Part shown: one piece after another, positions 27,210-36,314 of the stretch | How the letters are laid out: each line of letters starts with the position of its first letter | Numbering within the stretch: position 1 is the first letter of the stretch | NCBI RefSeq assembly: GCF_001613505.1 | Contig: NZ_BDCM01000017.1 | Coordinates: 124,001 to 188,000 of the forward strand | Source: Nocardia mikamii NBRC 108933 | Lineage (GTDB): Bacteria > Actinomycetota > Actinomycetes > Mycobacteriales > Mycobacteriaceae | DNA length: 64,000 nt | Reading direction: 5' to 3' | Made by a program: the position numbers and the translations under genes | Notes under the pieces: model-generated | What the model was told of the DNA's origin: nothing | The model's database searches: none | The model's input: only the letters and a program-made list of their open reading frames with translations

Positions 27210-27246
27210 TTGACGTCACATCAAGCTTAAATTATGGTCTAACCAT
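27210..27246 (+). promoter_or_regulatory. Promoter and FadR-like operator of the LuxR pair
   Basis: TTGACG (27210-27215), a 17-base spacer and TATGGT (27233-27238) form a good -35/-10 pair 50-90 bases before the first LuxR start. The palindrome ATGGT-cta-ACCAT (27234-27246) overlaps the -10, so a bound protein would repress. TGACGTCA (27211-27218) is a further short palindrome across the -35. Confidence 0.55.
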
Positions 27247-27296
27247 TCAGTGTTTGCAGGGTCATCGCCGACCCGAGGGTGTGCAAGGAGGCCTCC

Positions 27297-28448
27297 ATGG
27301 TGCCAATTGCATCTTGGACTTCGGCCGTGGACGAACCGTTCGCCGGAGCAACACAGGAGGTGCTCCAACACGCGAGCGACCTCGTCGGAGCAGAGTATGT
27401 TGTCGATCTCCCTCTGCCACGCGACGCACGAATCACAACATTGCGGACTCGCCTGCTGGATCTGATCAACAGCGCCGAAACCACGCCCGCACGCCGAACC
27501 GAGGCCTGCGAGGTTCTGGCGGCACTGCATCGGCTACGACACGAGGAGCTGGCGACGGCCCTGACGCAACAATTGTCTTCCCTCTCCGAGATCCGCGACA
27601 GCATCGGCACGTTGGCCGGACTGTCGCCTCGACAACTGATCGACACCGTGCCCGCTCAGGCCTGTCGCGACCTGTCGTTGGGCCGGGCGATGATCTCGAC
27701 AATCAGTGGTTCAGTCTGGCTGCCCCAACACCTGCACATCGAGGAACGCACTGTCGGCTCCGCGGCGTTCGAACAGTTCGTCGACGGTGCCCGGATTCCC
27801 CTGTCGGACGCACCGCTCGAGACGGAAATGCTGGTCCGCCGGCGAACCGCCGCTCTGGTCTCCGACCCTGTCTCGGACAAGCGGACATATAAGCAGATCG
27901 TCGACGCCGCGCAGACGCGCGCCTATGTCGCGGCCCCGATCACCGTGCGCGGCAGGACCATCGGGATGCTGCATGCGGACCGTCCGAAAGATCCGCACAG
28001 CCTGACCGACGACGGTATCGAATTGCTCGCCGCGTTCGCCGAATGCCTGTCGACGGTCTTCGAGAGTGCGTGCTTGGCCGATCACATGGCGAAACAGTTC
28101 AAACGTGCCGCCGATACCTATGCCGAAGTGCTGGCCATGTTCGACGATTCCGACGACGCAGCCGCGTGGGCCTCACCATCGCCGCCCGCGGCTGCGCACA
28201 GACCGACACGACGGTTGCATTCGGCGCCCACAGGCGCGGCATCCCTGACTTTCCGGGAACGCGAGGTCCTCACTCACCTCGCGACCGGCGCGACCAATAT
28301 GCAGATCGCACGTAACCTCACAGTCTCCGAGGCAACCGTCAAGTCGCACCTGAAGCAGATCTCGAAAAAGCTCGGGACCTCGAGTCGTGCTGCCGCTGTC
28401 GCGGCCTATACGCGTATGACCCAGGAACCCTGCGGAATCGCATTATGA
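27297..28448 (+). CDS. LuxR-type transcriptional regulator with GAF-like sensor (first of pair)
   Basis: The 383-aa regulator has a central GAF-like region at about residues 130-270 (AAPITVRGRTIGMLHADR) and a C-terminal LuxR HTH at about residues 310-370 (LTFREREVLTHLATGATN, then EATVKSHLKQISKKLG). There is no receiver domain, so it probably senses a small molecule directly. ATG 27297 is chosen for its AAGGAG six bases upstream. The stop overlaps the second LuxR gene by 4 bases. It is divergent from ADH and is the natural candidate activator of the 17-kb array. Confidence 0.88.
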   Translation: MVPIASWTSAVDEPFAGATQEVLQHASDLVGAEYVVDLPLPRDARITTLRTRLLDLINSAETTPARRTEACEVLAALHRLRHEELATALTQQLSSLSEIRDSIGTLAGLSPRQLIDTVPAQACRDLSLGRAMISTISGSVWLPQHLHIEERTVGSAAFEQFVDGARIPLSDAPLETEMLVRRRTAALVSDPVSDKRTYKQIVDAAQTRAYVAAPITVRGRTIGMLHADRPKDPHSLTDDGIELLAAFAECLSTVFESACLADHMAKQFKRAADTYAEVLAMFDDSDDAAAWASPSPPAAAHRPTRRLHSAPTGAASLTFREREVLTHLATGATNMQIARNLTVSEATVKSHLKQISKKLGTSSRAAAVAAYTRMTQEPCGIAL

Positions 28449-29542
28449 ACGCCGGCACGGCGTACCGGGCACTCGACACCCTCCTGGCGCTCGACCGCGA
28501 ACTGCGTCGCACCCTTCAGCTCGGGCGGCAACCAGATGTGTCGACGCTGGCCCAGGCGATCCTCATGTCCGAGAAGACAATCGCCGTCGCGCTGTCAGCG
28601 CGGGCGATACCCGATTCGGCTGCCGACATCGCGCGCGGAAGCTTGATCGCAGCAGTTCTCGACGCCCAGGCCCAGGTTCGCGAGATCATCCTGCAGGTAC
28701 AGACGCAACGGATACCGGCACTCGCACGAACAGTCACCCGGATGCGCAGCGCCACCTCGGTCGAGGCACTGATTCGGCAGACCTGTTCGGAACTGACCGG
28801 CACGCTGGAATTCCGGCGCGCGAGCTATTCGCTGTTCGACGGTGCCAGTTGCACCCTGCGGTACGTGCATCCCGGTGCCGAATTGCCGCCGCCAGAAAGT
28901 ACCGATTCCCGGAAACCGACTGCGGCCGAATGGGATTGCATCGCCGACCGCCGGTCGGCGCTGGTCGACACCACTGCACTGGGGCAGGACCGCGACCATA
29001 TGGCCGAGATCTTGGACACCGCGCACTATGTAATAGCGCCTGTGGTCGTCGGTTCCGATGTCCGTGCGCTGATCCACGCCGCCCGGGACCTGCCCTGGAC
29101 CGTCGACAGCACCGATCTCCAGCTACTCGATATCGTCGCCGCAACCTTCGCGGTGATTCAGAAGCGCGAGGTGCGAACACATCGGATGCAACGGCAGCGG
29201 CGGAGTATTCTCGCCGCGGTGCGGCAGCTGGCCACCGAGACCGACTCTTTCGCGGGTCTGGACGCGGACCTCGGGCTCGAAGGAGCATCGATACGACCGG
29301 GCAGCCCTGCACAGTCGATACGAGCGGCAGTACACGAATCGCTGACACCACGTGAGGCCGAGGTATTGGGCCTGATCGTCGACGGCGCGTCGAACAACGA
29401 AATCGCCGAACAATTGGTGATTACCGTGGAAACCGTCAAGTCACATGTCAAGCAGGTACTGCGCAAACTCGGCGCGGTCAACCGATCGGAAGCCATTTCG
29501 CTGTATCTGGAGGAACGGCGCCGGGCCGGAAAAACGCCATAG
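28445..29542 (+). CDS. LuxR-type transcriptional regulator (second of pair)
   Basis: The 365-aa protein has the same plan as its upstream partner: an N-terminal helical region, a GAF-like segment at about residues 120-235 and a C-terminal LuxR HTH (LTPREAEVLGLIVDGASN, then ETVKSHVKQVLRKLG). The 4-base ATGA overlap implies equal production, so a heteromeric regulator is possible. The two proteins are clearly homologous but diverged in the sensor part. No transmembrane helix. Confidence 0.87.
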   Translation: MNAGTAYRALDTLLALDRELRRTLQLGRQPDVSTLAQAILMSEKTIAVALSARAIPDSAADIARGSLIAAVLDAQAQVREIILQVQTQRIPALARTVTRMRSATSVEALIRQTCSELTGTLEFRRASYSLFDGASCTLRYVHPGAELPPPESTDSRKPTAAEWDCIADRRSALVDTTALGQDRDHMAEILDTAHYVIAPVVVGSDVRALIHAARDLPWTVDSTDLQLLDIVAATFAVIQKREVRTHRMQRQRRSILAAVRQLATETDSFAGLDADLGLEGASIRPGSPAQSIRAAVHESLTPREAEVLGLIVDGASNNEIAEQLVITVETVKSHVKQVLRKLGAVNRSEAISLYLEERRRAGKTP

Positions 29543-29846
29543 GGCCCGACAATCGGCCTTTTCCATACGACCGAGTCGATCGTCGGAACTGGACTGCCGG
29601 ACTGTCGGAAACGCTAGCCCTCTTTCAATGCAACTATTCCGGGACGCCGATGGGTCACGATCTGTTCACCGTGATCGTCCGTCTCCGTCGGAGGCGCACT
29701 ACAGAAAGGCCGAACTTGTGAGTGGATTGACCGGAGGTCGATTCGTCATGGTTGCCACCGGCATGGGAGAGGCGTTCTATGTGATACCGCAATTGGCGCC
29801 GACCGACAGCGCGCCATAGGAAAGAATCGGACTTACCGACACCGGG
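29543..29846. other. Gap after the LuxR pair; no convincing gene
   Basis: A plus-strand open frame ends at 29819 and could encode a short peptide from GTG 29717 (LTGGRFVMVATGMGEAFYV, 34 codons) behind a weak AGAAAGG. No family is recognised and nothing distinguishes it from chance. No strong terminator hairpin was seen after the LuxR stop. Confidence 0.3.
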
Positions 29847-30620
29847 ATGGTTTACAACGCTACCCGTGCCACGCCGCTTGGCATGGCACCGGCAAGCGTC
29901 GTGCAAGCGGCGTTCTTCCGGCTTCCATCCCGATCGTATCAACGCCTATTTCCCTCGCGTATGGGAGAAGACCACATCGCAGAAGGCATTGGACGTCCAG
30001 GTCGAAGTCGCCGACGAAAGCTTCCGCACACTGCTCGGAAGTTGGTTGGTTCTCCGTACGCACGGCAAGGAGGCTGTATTCTGCGCCACGCCATGGAGAT
30101 ACGCGACACCGGTGCTCGCGCTCTACCGGCCGGTCTTGCCGCGCTGCCGTGGCCGGATCACAAGGAAGCACACCTCACCATCTGGCACGCATTCAGCTTC
30201 CTGCGGGAGTACCGGGGTGACACCCACTCGCAGTGCTCGTTTCCAGTGGCATTTACCCATGCGAGTGTCATCGGCTCATGCGCGACATGGGGATCACGGT
30301 GGAATGCGGAAACCGCACCGGACCTTAGCGGCCTCGTCGATCGGCAGTGGCCGGCGGTCGACCCGCGCGAAGCGCTGAAACGGCTGTGTGACAAAGGCAT
30401 TCTGAGCGAGGACGGGGGTATCACCCAAGCGGGAGTGCGCCGTCACCTCGAGATGGAGCGTGCCACCGACGCAGCATCCGCGCCGCGCTGCGCCGAGGGG
30501 GTCAGACTGTCGAATCGTCTTGCCGATCTGCTAGAGAAGCCGGGAGCATTTTGCGCTCCGCATTCGGCCTGGGGGCACTCGCCGACAAAGTCGGCAGGTA
30601 ACCGGCCATGTCTCCCTCCC
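29847..30620 (+). pseudogene. Decayed SCO6745/HTH_67 family gene
   Basis: Fragments of an HTH_67 (SCO6745-like) protein lie in order but in different frames. Frame a from 29847 reads RATPLGMAPASVVQAAF. After a one-base slip at about 29916, the next frame continues SGFHPDRINAYFPRVWEK and ESFRTLLGSW. A second slip at about 30060-30110 returns to the first frame for LPWPDHKEAHLTIWHAF and FLREYRGDTH. The C-terminal winged-helix part (GGITQAGVRRHLEMERATD) is still readable. The N-terminal 60 or so residues are missing. The recognition rests on memory of the family pattern; no alignment was run. Confidence 0.7.
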
Positions 30621-31164
30621 GGGAAAACCTGTCCGGAGTGCCTCACGAACCTGTAATTGCGCGCCGAAATCACAGCTTCCGTCACTGTCGGTGTTCTTGC
30701 CGCGCGCCACGATCGACGCACCGGTAACTTGCAGTCACCGGTGCCGAATTCCGAGGGTTGTCCACGACGGTGGAGCCCTGGATCAGCATGCGACCGCCCA
30801 ACTTTACCTCCGGCGGGACCAACGCACCCGTATAGCTGAAGGCGAAGTCGACTGCGACGTGGCTGACCGGTGCGCTGCTCTGCCGCCGAATCGTCACCCT
30901 GTGTCTCCCATCCCTGTGACCCGACCACCAGACCGAGTCGACGTGTTGTAGTGAACACCAGAACTATCGCGCGGACAGCGTGTGGCCACTACTGGCTGTT
31001 TCGACAGCTCCCCACTCCTGCAGACAGTCCCTCGAACTGGTACTGCCACCACCCGCCAGGGGGATGTCACGAAGGCGGCACCGCACCACAATCGTCCTCG
31101 GGGGGATCAATTGTCGGCATATCGCCGAATTGTTGCGGAAACGAATGTAGAAGGGCGGCTCACG
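30621..31164. other. Non-coding or remnant stretch before the NlpC gene
   Basis: No convincing intact gene. A minus-strand frame at 30682-30897 encodes protein-like sequence (YTGALVPPEVKLGGRM and IQGSTVVDNPRNSAPV), but it lacks a ribosome site, start context and known family, so it may be a gene remnant. With the HTH_67 pseudogene next to it, the block looks like decaying sequence. Confidence 0.35.
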
Positions 31165-32526
31165 ATGTCGGACCCGGCCACCGTGATTTCCACCATTGTG
31201 TCAGCAGCGACCGGCGCGGTCGACAACTCGGGACTGCCGGGCCCGGCCGCGTACTCCGCCCATGCGGCAGTCGAATCCACGGGCGTGGCGGCCACGTCGC
31301 TGACTGTGCAGCTCGACAACGCGATCGCCCGGCTTCCCGAACCCGCCCAGCAGCCGGTGCGGCAAGCAGTCGACGACACCACCGAGCGGATAGCAAACAT
31401 GCTGCCGCCTTCGAAACCTTCTGCGGCACAGACCGATATCGGCGTGGGCCCCCAGCCAGAAGCGCAGTCCGGCCCGCGCAGCGGAGGGACAGTGCAACCG
31501 GCCCCACAGACCGACATCGATTCGGCCCCTCGATATTCGACCGCCCCGAAGATTTTCGCGATCGTCCCGGTAGACCCGGCCGCGGCAGTCCCCTCACCCG
31601 TCACCGGCGACATCGCCGTCTTCGTCCCGTGGTTTCGGAAGGCCGGCACCCTATGTTCCGGTATTCAGGCACCGACCCTGGCAGCGTTGTACGCGGCCGA
31701 GAACGGATTCCGTTACGGTCCGAGCGCTCCGATCTCCCCCGCCGGCGCGATGGGTCCCGGCCAGTTCATGCCCGCCACGTGGGCGAAATACGGCCGGGAC
31801 GTGCACGGTGACGGGGTACCCGACATCTTCGACGTCGGAGATTCGGTGATGGCCTCGGGCCATCTGCTCTGCGACACCTACCAGCAGATCGAGGGATGGA
31901 AGCACGCAGGCGTCGTCTCCGGCGACACCCTCGCGCTCACTCTCGCCGCATACAACGCGGGTGCCGGAGCCGTTCTGCGGTCCGGCGGCATGCCCAGCGG
32001 CAGTCCCGACTACGAAGCCGAAACAAAACTCTACGTTGCGCGAATCCTGTCTGCTCGCATGCAATTCGAGTGGTTGTCGGCGAACGACTACAACTTGCCT
32101 GCCGCTGATCATCGACCTCTGGAAGACCTCGGTCGTCGAATCATCGCGCAGGCATTGAAATATTTGGGACTGCCCTATGTTTGGGGCGGAGGCGACAGCA
32201 GCGGCCCGTCCTCGGGAGGTTTCGATTGCTCAGGACTGACCTCCTTCGCTGTTCACGCCGCGACCAGCGGCGCGATGACATTGCCGCGAACCTCTCAGAA
32301 CCAGTGGCACGTCGGCACCGAAGTTCCGTTGTCACAGGCAGTTCCCGGCGATCTGCTCTTCGGAAACTTCGAAGCGGACGGGGACAATCCCGGGCATGTC
32401 GCCATCTACCTCGGCAACGGCCGAATGGTTCACGCACCGACAACCGGCGATGTCGTCCGAATCAGCCCGCTTATGACGGGCATGCGCGCCCGCCACATCG
32501 GCACCGAGCACTCGGCGCCCAACTGA
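31165..32526 (+). CDS. Bifunctional lytic transglycosylase / NlpC-P60 peptidoglycan hydrolase
   Basis: The 453-aa protein has a low-complexity Ala/Pro-rich N-terminus (1-160), an SLT-type lysozyme domain (about 165-280) with the catalytic Glu in LYAAENGF and the YNAGAGAV motif, and a C-terminal NlpC/P60 domain (about 320-450). The latter has Cys in FDCSGL and His residues in GHVAIYLG and MVHAPTTG. It would cut both glycan strands and stem peptides. No standard signal peptide is visible, so the export route is unclear. ATG 31165 follows AAGGG by 9 bases. Such two-domain enzymes occur in actinobacterial conjugative or secretion loci, but no such neighbours are seen. Confidence 0.88.
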   Translation: MSDPATVISTIVSAATGAVDNSGLPGPAAYSAHAAVESTGVAATSLTVQLDNAIARLPEPAQQPVRQAVDDTTERIANMLPPSKPSAAQTDIGVGPQPEAQSGPRSGGTVQPAPQTDIDSAPRYSTAPKIFAIVPVDPAAAVPSPVTGDIAVFVPWFRKAGTLCSGIQAPTLAALYAAENGFRYGPSAPISPAGAMGPGQFMPATWAKYGRDVHGDGVPDIFDVGDSVMASGHLLCDTYQQIEGWKHAGVVSGDTLALTLAAYNAGAGAVLRSGGMPSGSPDYEAETKLYVARILSARMQFEWLSANDYNLPAADHRPLEDLGRRIIAQALKYLGLPYVWGGGDSSGPSSGGFDCSGLTSFAVHAATSGAMTLPRTSQNQWHVGTEVPLSQAVPGDLLFGNFEADGDNPGHVAIYLGNGRMVHAPTTGDVVRISPLMTGMRARHIGTEHSAPN

Positions 32527-32536
32527 AAGCTGATTT

Positions 32537-32572
32537 CGCGCCGGGGCTTTCCCGATGGTTGCCCCCGGCGCG
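32537..32572. terminator. Hairpin between convergent NlpC and acyl-CoA synthetase genes
   Basis: Arms CGCGCCGGGG (32537-32546) and CCCCGGCGCG (32563-32572) are a perfect 10-base inverted repeat with a 16-base loop, flanked by TTT and AAA. It lies 10 bases after the NlpC stop and 15 bases before the synthetase stop, so it can serve both strands. Confidence 0.65.
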
Positions 32573-32587
32573 CAAATTGAGCGCGAA

Positions 32588-34252
32588 TTATGGCCTGCTC
32601 TGGACAAGTCCGCGCAGTCGGTACTTCATAATCTTCCCGCCGACCGTCTCCGGCATACAGTCCACTACCACAATCTGTTTCGGAGCCTCGTGGCCGGCGA
32701 GCCGGGCCCTCGCGAAGGCCAGCATTGCTTTCACATCGGCGCTGCGGCCGGGGCGAAGCGTGACGACTGCGGTCACGCGTTCGCCCCAGGTGTCGTCGGG
32801 TATACCGATCACAGCGACGCGCTCGATGTCCGGGTGCGTGGCGAGCACGCCCTCGACCCGAACGCTCGATACGTTCTCACCGCCGGACTTCACGATGTCC
32901 TTGAACCGGTCCACCATGATCTGCATGCCGTCGTCGTCATAAGCGCAGCTGTCACCGGAGTGAAACCAGCCGCCTTCGAACGCCGCTCTGGTCGCCTCCT
33001 CATCGCGGTAGTACCCCTGGGTGACAGCGGGACTCCGGTAGACGGCCTCACCAGCCACACCGGACGCGAAACCTAGACTCGCGCCGGCATCGTCGACGAT
33101 ATCGGCGGCGAGCAGCGTATTCGGCACTCCCACATGGTTGATTCCCTGCAGGCTCTGCTCGAACTTGTCGGGATGCCAATCGGGCCAGAAGCGATAGCAC
33201 GACATCGCCTCGGTCTGTCCGAACACCTCGAGCATTCGCGCCTGCTCACCGCAGATCCGAGTCAGTTGCTCGGCCATCTCCGGCCGCATCGCACCCCAGG
33301 AGAACAGCACCACCGTCAGGCTGCTCAGGTCCACATCGCTACGGCTGGAACCCACGTCGAGCAGTTTCTGCACCCACGCGGGCGATCCGGCCCATACCGC
33401 GGTGACGCGCTGCGCGGTGACCGCCTGCGCCAGCGCGACCGGATCGGGCCGGCGTCCGAGCACCATGCTCCCGCCCGCCAACATCGCGGGCAGCACGGTC
33501 GCATTGTGGCCGCAGTGGTACAGGATCGGCAGGAAGGTACATACGACCAAGTCGTTTTCGTATCGAAGCCCGCGAGTCAGCGACATCGCATACGCGAATG
33601 CCGTTGTGTAGGAATAAGTGTGCGACGTCATCGGCGCCTTCGGCATCGCCGTGGTTCCGGAAGTGAAGACCAGGCTCCAGATGTCGTCGCTGTGCAGTCT
33701 CAGATCAACCTCGTCGGTCGGCTGATCGGCGATCCATTCGGCGAATGCGCGACTGCCCGGCGGCACCGGACCACCGATCGGGATGGTGACGCCCGCGCGC
33801 ACGCCCGCCCGATCGAATACCTCCGAGACCCGCTCGGCGAACTCCGCGTCTACCACGGCAAACGCTACCCCGACATGGTCAAGGGCCCAGGCCAGCACAT
33901 CGGGAGCCAGGTTGGGATTCACCGGCACCGCAACCAACCCGGCCTTGGCGATCCCGAACAGCGTCAACACCGCTTCGATCGAATTCTCACAGTACAGCAG
34001 CACCCGGTCGCCACTGCTCAAGCCCTCCGCACGCAACGCGTGCGCGATGCGATTGGCCGTAGCGTCGGCCTCGCGGTAGCTCATCCGCGCGAATTCCGGT
34101 GTCGCATAGGCGCCCGGGCAACCGACCAACGCGGTCTTCTCCGGCGAGCTCCAGGTCAGCCGTTCCAGGATGTCGCCGACAACCATTCGGTTCCATCTCT
34201 GATCCGCTCGGCGGCCGTGCAACGTGGTGACATCGAAATCCATTGCGCTCAC
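32588..34252 (-). CDS. AMP-binding acyl-CoA synthetase
   Basis: The 554-aa ANL-superfamily ligase would activate a carboxylic acid to its CoA thioester with ATP. The P-loop-like motif VFTSGTTAMPKAP (about residue 190), the GQTEA motif (about 360), the YRSPAVTQGYYRD stretch and the hinge DRFKDIVKSGGENVS are all present. The C-terminal catalytic Lys lies in ETVGGKIMK. GTG 34252 overlaps the lipase stop as GTGA; ATG 34243 is an alternative. It may activate an acid made by the neighbouring catabolic genes. Confidence 0.9.
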   Translation of the reverse strand: MSAMDFDVTTLHGRRADQRWNRMVVGDILERLTWSSPEKTALVGCPGAYATPEFARMSYREADATANRIAHALRAEGLSSGDRVLLYCENSIEAVLTLFGIAKAGLVAVPVNPNLAPDVLAWALDHVGVAFAVVDAEFAERVSEVFDRAGVRAGVTIPIGGPVPPGSRAFAEWIADQPTDEVDLRLHSDDIWSLVFTSGTTAMPKAPMTSHTYSYTTAFAYAMSLTRGLRYENDLVVCTFLPILYHCGHNATVLPAMLAGGSMVLGRRPDPVALAQAVTAQRVTAVWAGSPAWVQKLLDVGSSRSDVDLSSLTVVLFSWGAMRPEMAEQLTRICGEQARMLEVFGQTEAMSCYRFWPDWHPDKFEQSLQGINHVGVPNTLLAADIVDDAGASLGFASGVAGEAVYRSPAVTQGYYRDEEATRAAFEGGWFHSGDSCAYDDDGMQIMVDRFKDIVKSGGENVSSVRVEGVLATHPDIERVAVIGIPDDTWGERVTAVVTLRPGRSADVKAMLAFARARLAGHEAPKQIVVVDCMPETVGGKIMKYRLRGLVQSRP

Positions 34253-35118
34253 GCCAGCTTCCGATCGATCCATGTCAGCAGATCGGCGAAGACCTCGTCG
34301 CGGTTGATCTCGTTGAAGATCTCGTGGCGAGCACCGTGCCACACCTTCAGTGTGATGTCGGTAAAACCGGCATGCTCGTATCGCTGCACCAAGGCGTCCA
34401 CCAACGCGAGTTCGCCGTTCACCGGATCTTTGTCGCCCACAGCGATATACAGCGGCAGATCCGAGCGGATCGAGGCGACGCGTTCCGCGGCGGCGACCGC
34501 CACCGCCCCGCCGACCATGCCCTTCATTCCCGCGATATCGAGCCCGAACCCGCACAGCGGATCGGCGAGATAGGCGTCCACCTGCGCCTCGTCGCGGCTG
34601 ATCCAGTCGAATTCCGTTCGCGGCGAGGGAATTCCCGCGTTGAATATCGACAGGTCGACCGGTGCGTCGAGATCCAGCGGGAGCAGGTCCAGCGCGGCGG
34701 TGCCCGACAGCGCCACCGCATCGACCTCGGCGCTGTGCTCGGGCAGGAATTGCTGGGTGGCGAACGAGCCGAGGCTGTGCGCGATGAGCACCAACTTCAG
34801 TCCCGGATTCGCGTCACGGGCGTTGCGCCCCATCCGGCCGACGTCGGCCACCAGCTCGGTCCAGCCGTCGGCGCCGATGACTCCGGGTTCCTGGCCGTCG
34901 AGCAGCGTCGCGCCGTGGCCGCGATGATCGTGCGCGTAGACGACGAAGCCGCGGGCGGCCAGCACCTCGGCCAACGGCGTGTAGCGCAACGCGTGCTCGC
35001 CCACGCCGTGCACGATCTGGGCGATCGCCCGAGGGGTCCCCTGCGGGTCCCAGCGATAGGCGGCGACGGTCAGCCCGCCGCTGCTGGGAAAATCGACACG
35101 GGTGGGCTGCTGAGACAT
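34249..35118 (-). CDS. Alpha/beta hydrolase, monoacylglycerol-lipase-like
   Basis: The 289-aa serine hydrolase has the early motif IVHGVGEHALRY, DHRGHGATL, the nucleophile elbow AHSLGS (Ala instead of the usual first Gly), Asp in GDKDPVNG and His in HGARHEIFNE. This pattern fits monoacylglycerol lipases. ATG 35118 is preceded by AGGAG with 6-base spacing, which fixes the start; a longer frame exists upstream. It is coupled to the acyl-CoA synthetase, so freed fatty acids could be activated directly. Confidence 0.88.
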   Translation of the reverse strand: MSQQPTRVDFPSSGGLTVAAYRWDPQGTPRAIAQIVHGVGEHALRYTPLAEVLAARGFVVYAHDHRGHGATLLDGQEPGVIGADGWTELVADVGRMGRNARDANPGLKLVLIAHSLGSFATQQFLPEHSAEVDAVALSGTAALDLLPLDLDAPVDLSIFNAGIPSPRTEFDWISRDEAQVDAYLADPLCGFGLDIAGMKGMVGGAVAVAAAERVASIRSDLPLYIAVGDKDPVNGELALVDALVQRYEHAGFTDITLKVWHGARHEIFNEINRDEVFADLLTWIDRKLA

Positions 35119-35130
35119 GTGCACTCCTCT

Positions 35131-35150
35131 CGAGCCGAGCACTCGGCTCG
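35131..35150. promoter_or_regulatory. 20-base palindrome upstream of the lipase/acyl-CoA synthetase unit
   Basis: CGAGCCGAG-CA-CTCGGCTCG has perfect 9-base arms and a 2-base centre, and ends 13 bases before the lipase start. The tiny loop argues against a terminator, and the placement at the 5' end of the unit suggests an operator. It could also fold in the mRNA leader and affect translation. Confidence 0.45.
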
Positions 35151-35211
35151 GTATTCCTGGCAGCCGCGCACGCGACCGGGATGAAAACGTCTGGCCGACA
35201 ACCGATATCGG

Positions 35212-36207
35212 TCAGCGGTCGTAGTGCGCCGCATACGCCGGCAGCGGTTTCTCGGCGGGAACCCAATTCCTGGTATCGAGCAGTCCGAACATCAAGGCCG
35301 ACACCGTATTGGTGAACTTCGTGTAGCCCGCCGGGTCGAATCCGGGCAGTGTCGCCTGCGCGCACACCCCACGGTCCACCCGACTCGGGTCGGCGGGGCC
35401 GGGATGGCCGAGCGCGTCCAGGACCAGGGCGTAGGCCACCGGATCGAAGACCAGCATGCCGTGATCGGCCAGATGGCCGGGGCACACCTGCTGAACCATG
35501 ATCGTCGGTCCACCGCGCATCGAGCCGGCCTGCGGCTGCGGCAACACAAGTTCGTCCTGCATGGTCTGGATGGAGGTGAACGCAGGTCCGTCGGGCACGG
35601 GAGCATTGGCGAAGGCCCACGTCACATGCGAGCGAGTGCCCATTTGCCAGGCGATCGGCGCACACGCGCCGCCCGCGCACAGACTGTCTGCCACCGCACT
35701 GCCACCCAGCGGCCCGGCGATCGGGATCACGTCGGAGGTAACGGCGGCGACCTCCGGCCAGAATTTCGCGATCCACGCCGCCATCGCACCGCCCTGGCTG
35801 TGCCCCACGATGCCGATCGGCCGGCCGGAGACCCGATGAGCCTGCAGCGCCGCATAGGCCGCGTACTCGGCCGAGATCGCGAAATCGCCCAGCGCCCGAT
35901 CCGGTAGCGCGACTGTGCACCACCCGTAACCCGCTGCGGGAAGCGCCTTTTCATAATTCCAGGACCAGATCTCGTCGGGCCTGCCACCGGTGCCGGGAAT
36001 CAGCAGCACAGTCGGCCGCCCGGACTGGGCACCGGAGTCGCACTGGACTGCGGCGGCCAACTCGTCCTGGTCGACAGTGAACTCGTGCGCCGCCACCGCG
36101 GGGAACCCGGCCCCCGGTTCGTCGGCCGAACCCGGCGAAGTGGTCACCCAGAGCATTCCGAGCCCCGCGGCCACAGTGGCGATGACACGAGCCACACGCA
36201 TATTCAC
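35212..36207 (-). CDS. Secreted alpha/beta hydrolase (lipase)
   Basis: The 331-aa protein has an N-terminal signal peptide of about 28 residues ending near GSADEP. It has the nucleophile elbow GHSQGG, an early PGTGG oxyanion-type motif and a candidate His in CPGHLADHG. The arrangement resembles exported lipases of the Candida antarctica lipase B-like type. Cys residues (CDS, GWC, CAGGAC, QVCPGH, GVCAQ) suggest disulfides outside the cell. It may release acids from extracellular esters. It is divergent from the dioxygenase beta-subunit gene. Confidence 0.85.
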   Translation of the reverse strand: MNMRVARVIATVAAGLGMLWVTTSPGSADEPGAGFPAVAAHEFTVDQDELAAAVQCDSGAQSGRPTVLLIPGTGGRPDEIWSWNYEKALPAAGYGWCTVALPDRALGDFAISAEYAAYAALQAHRVSGRPIGIVGHSQGGAMAAWIAKFWPEVAAVTSDVIPIAGPLGGSAVADSLCAGGACAPIAWQMGTRSHVTWAFANAPVPDGPAFTSIQTMQDELVLPQPQAGSMRGGPTIMVQQVCPGHLADHGMLVFDPVAYALVLDALGHPGPADPSRVDRGVCAQATLPGFDPAGYTKFTNTVSALMFGLLDTRNWVPAEKPLPAYAAHYDR

Positions 36208-36301
36208 TCCACACTCGTCGGTCGGACCGGCGACGACCTTCGATCGAGCTCAGAACGCCTCGCCCGCCGTGACCGCCGTCACATATCTGTCCTACTATAT
36301 G

Positions 36302-36314
36302 TATGGTCAGACCG
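36302..36314. promoter_or_regulatory. FadR-like half-palindromic operator near the dioxygenase-beta promoter
   Basis: TATGGTCAGACCG contains GGTC-A-GACC (36305-36313), matching the core of FadR-type operators. It lies about 110 bases upstream of the beta-subunit start and about 95 bases upstream of the divergent lipase start. TATGGTnnnACC is shared with the sites at 6192 and 27233. Confidence 0.4.

Noticed and set aside
29717..29819. 34-codon peptide after the LuxR pair
   Set aside because: Weak ribosome site and no independent support such as a terminator or conserved pattern.
30682..30897. Minus-strand frame with protein-like sequence (YTGALVPPEVKLGG)
   Set aside because: No ribosome site, no recognisable family and a decayed surrounding; noted only as a possible remnant.
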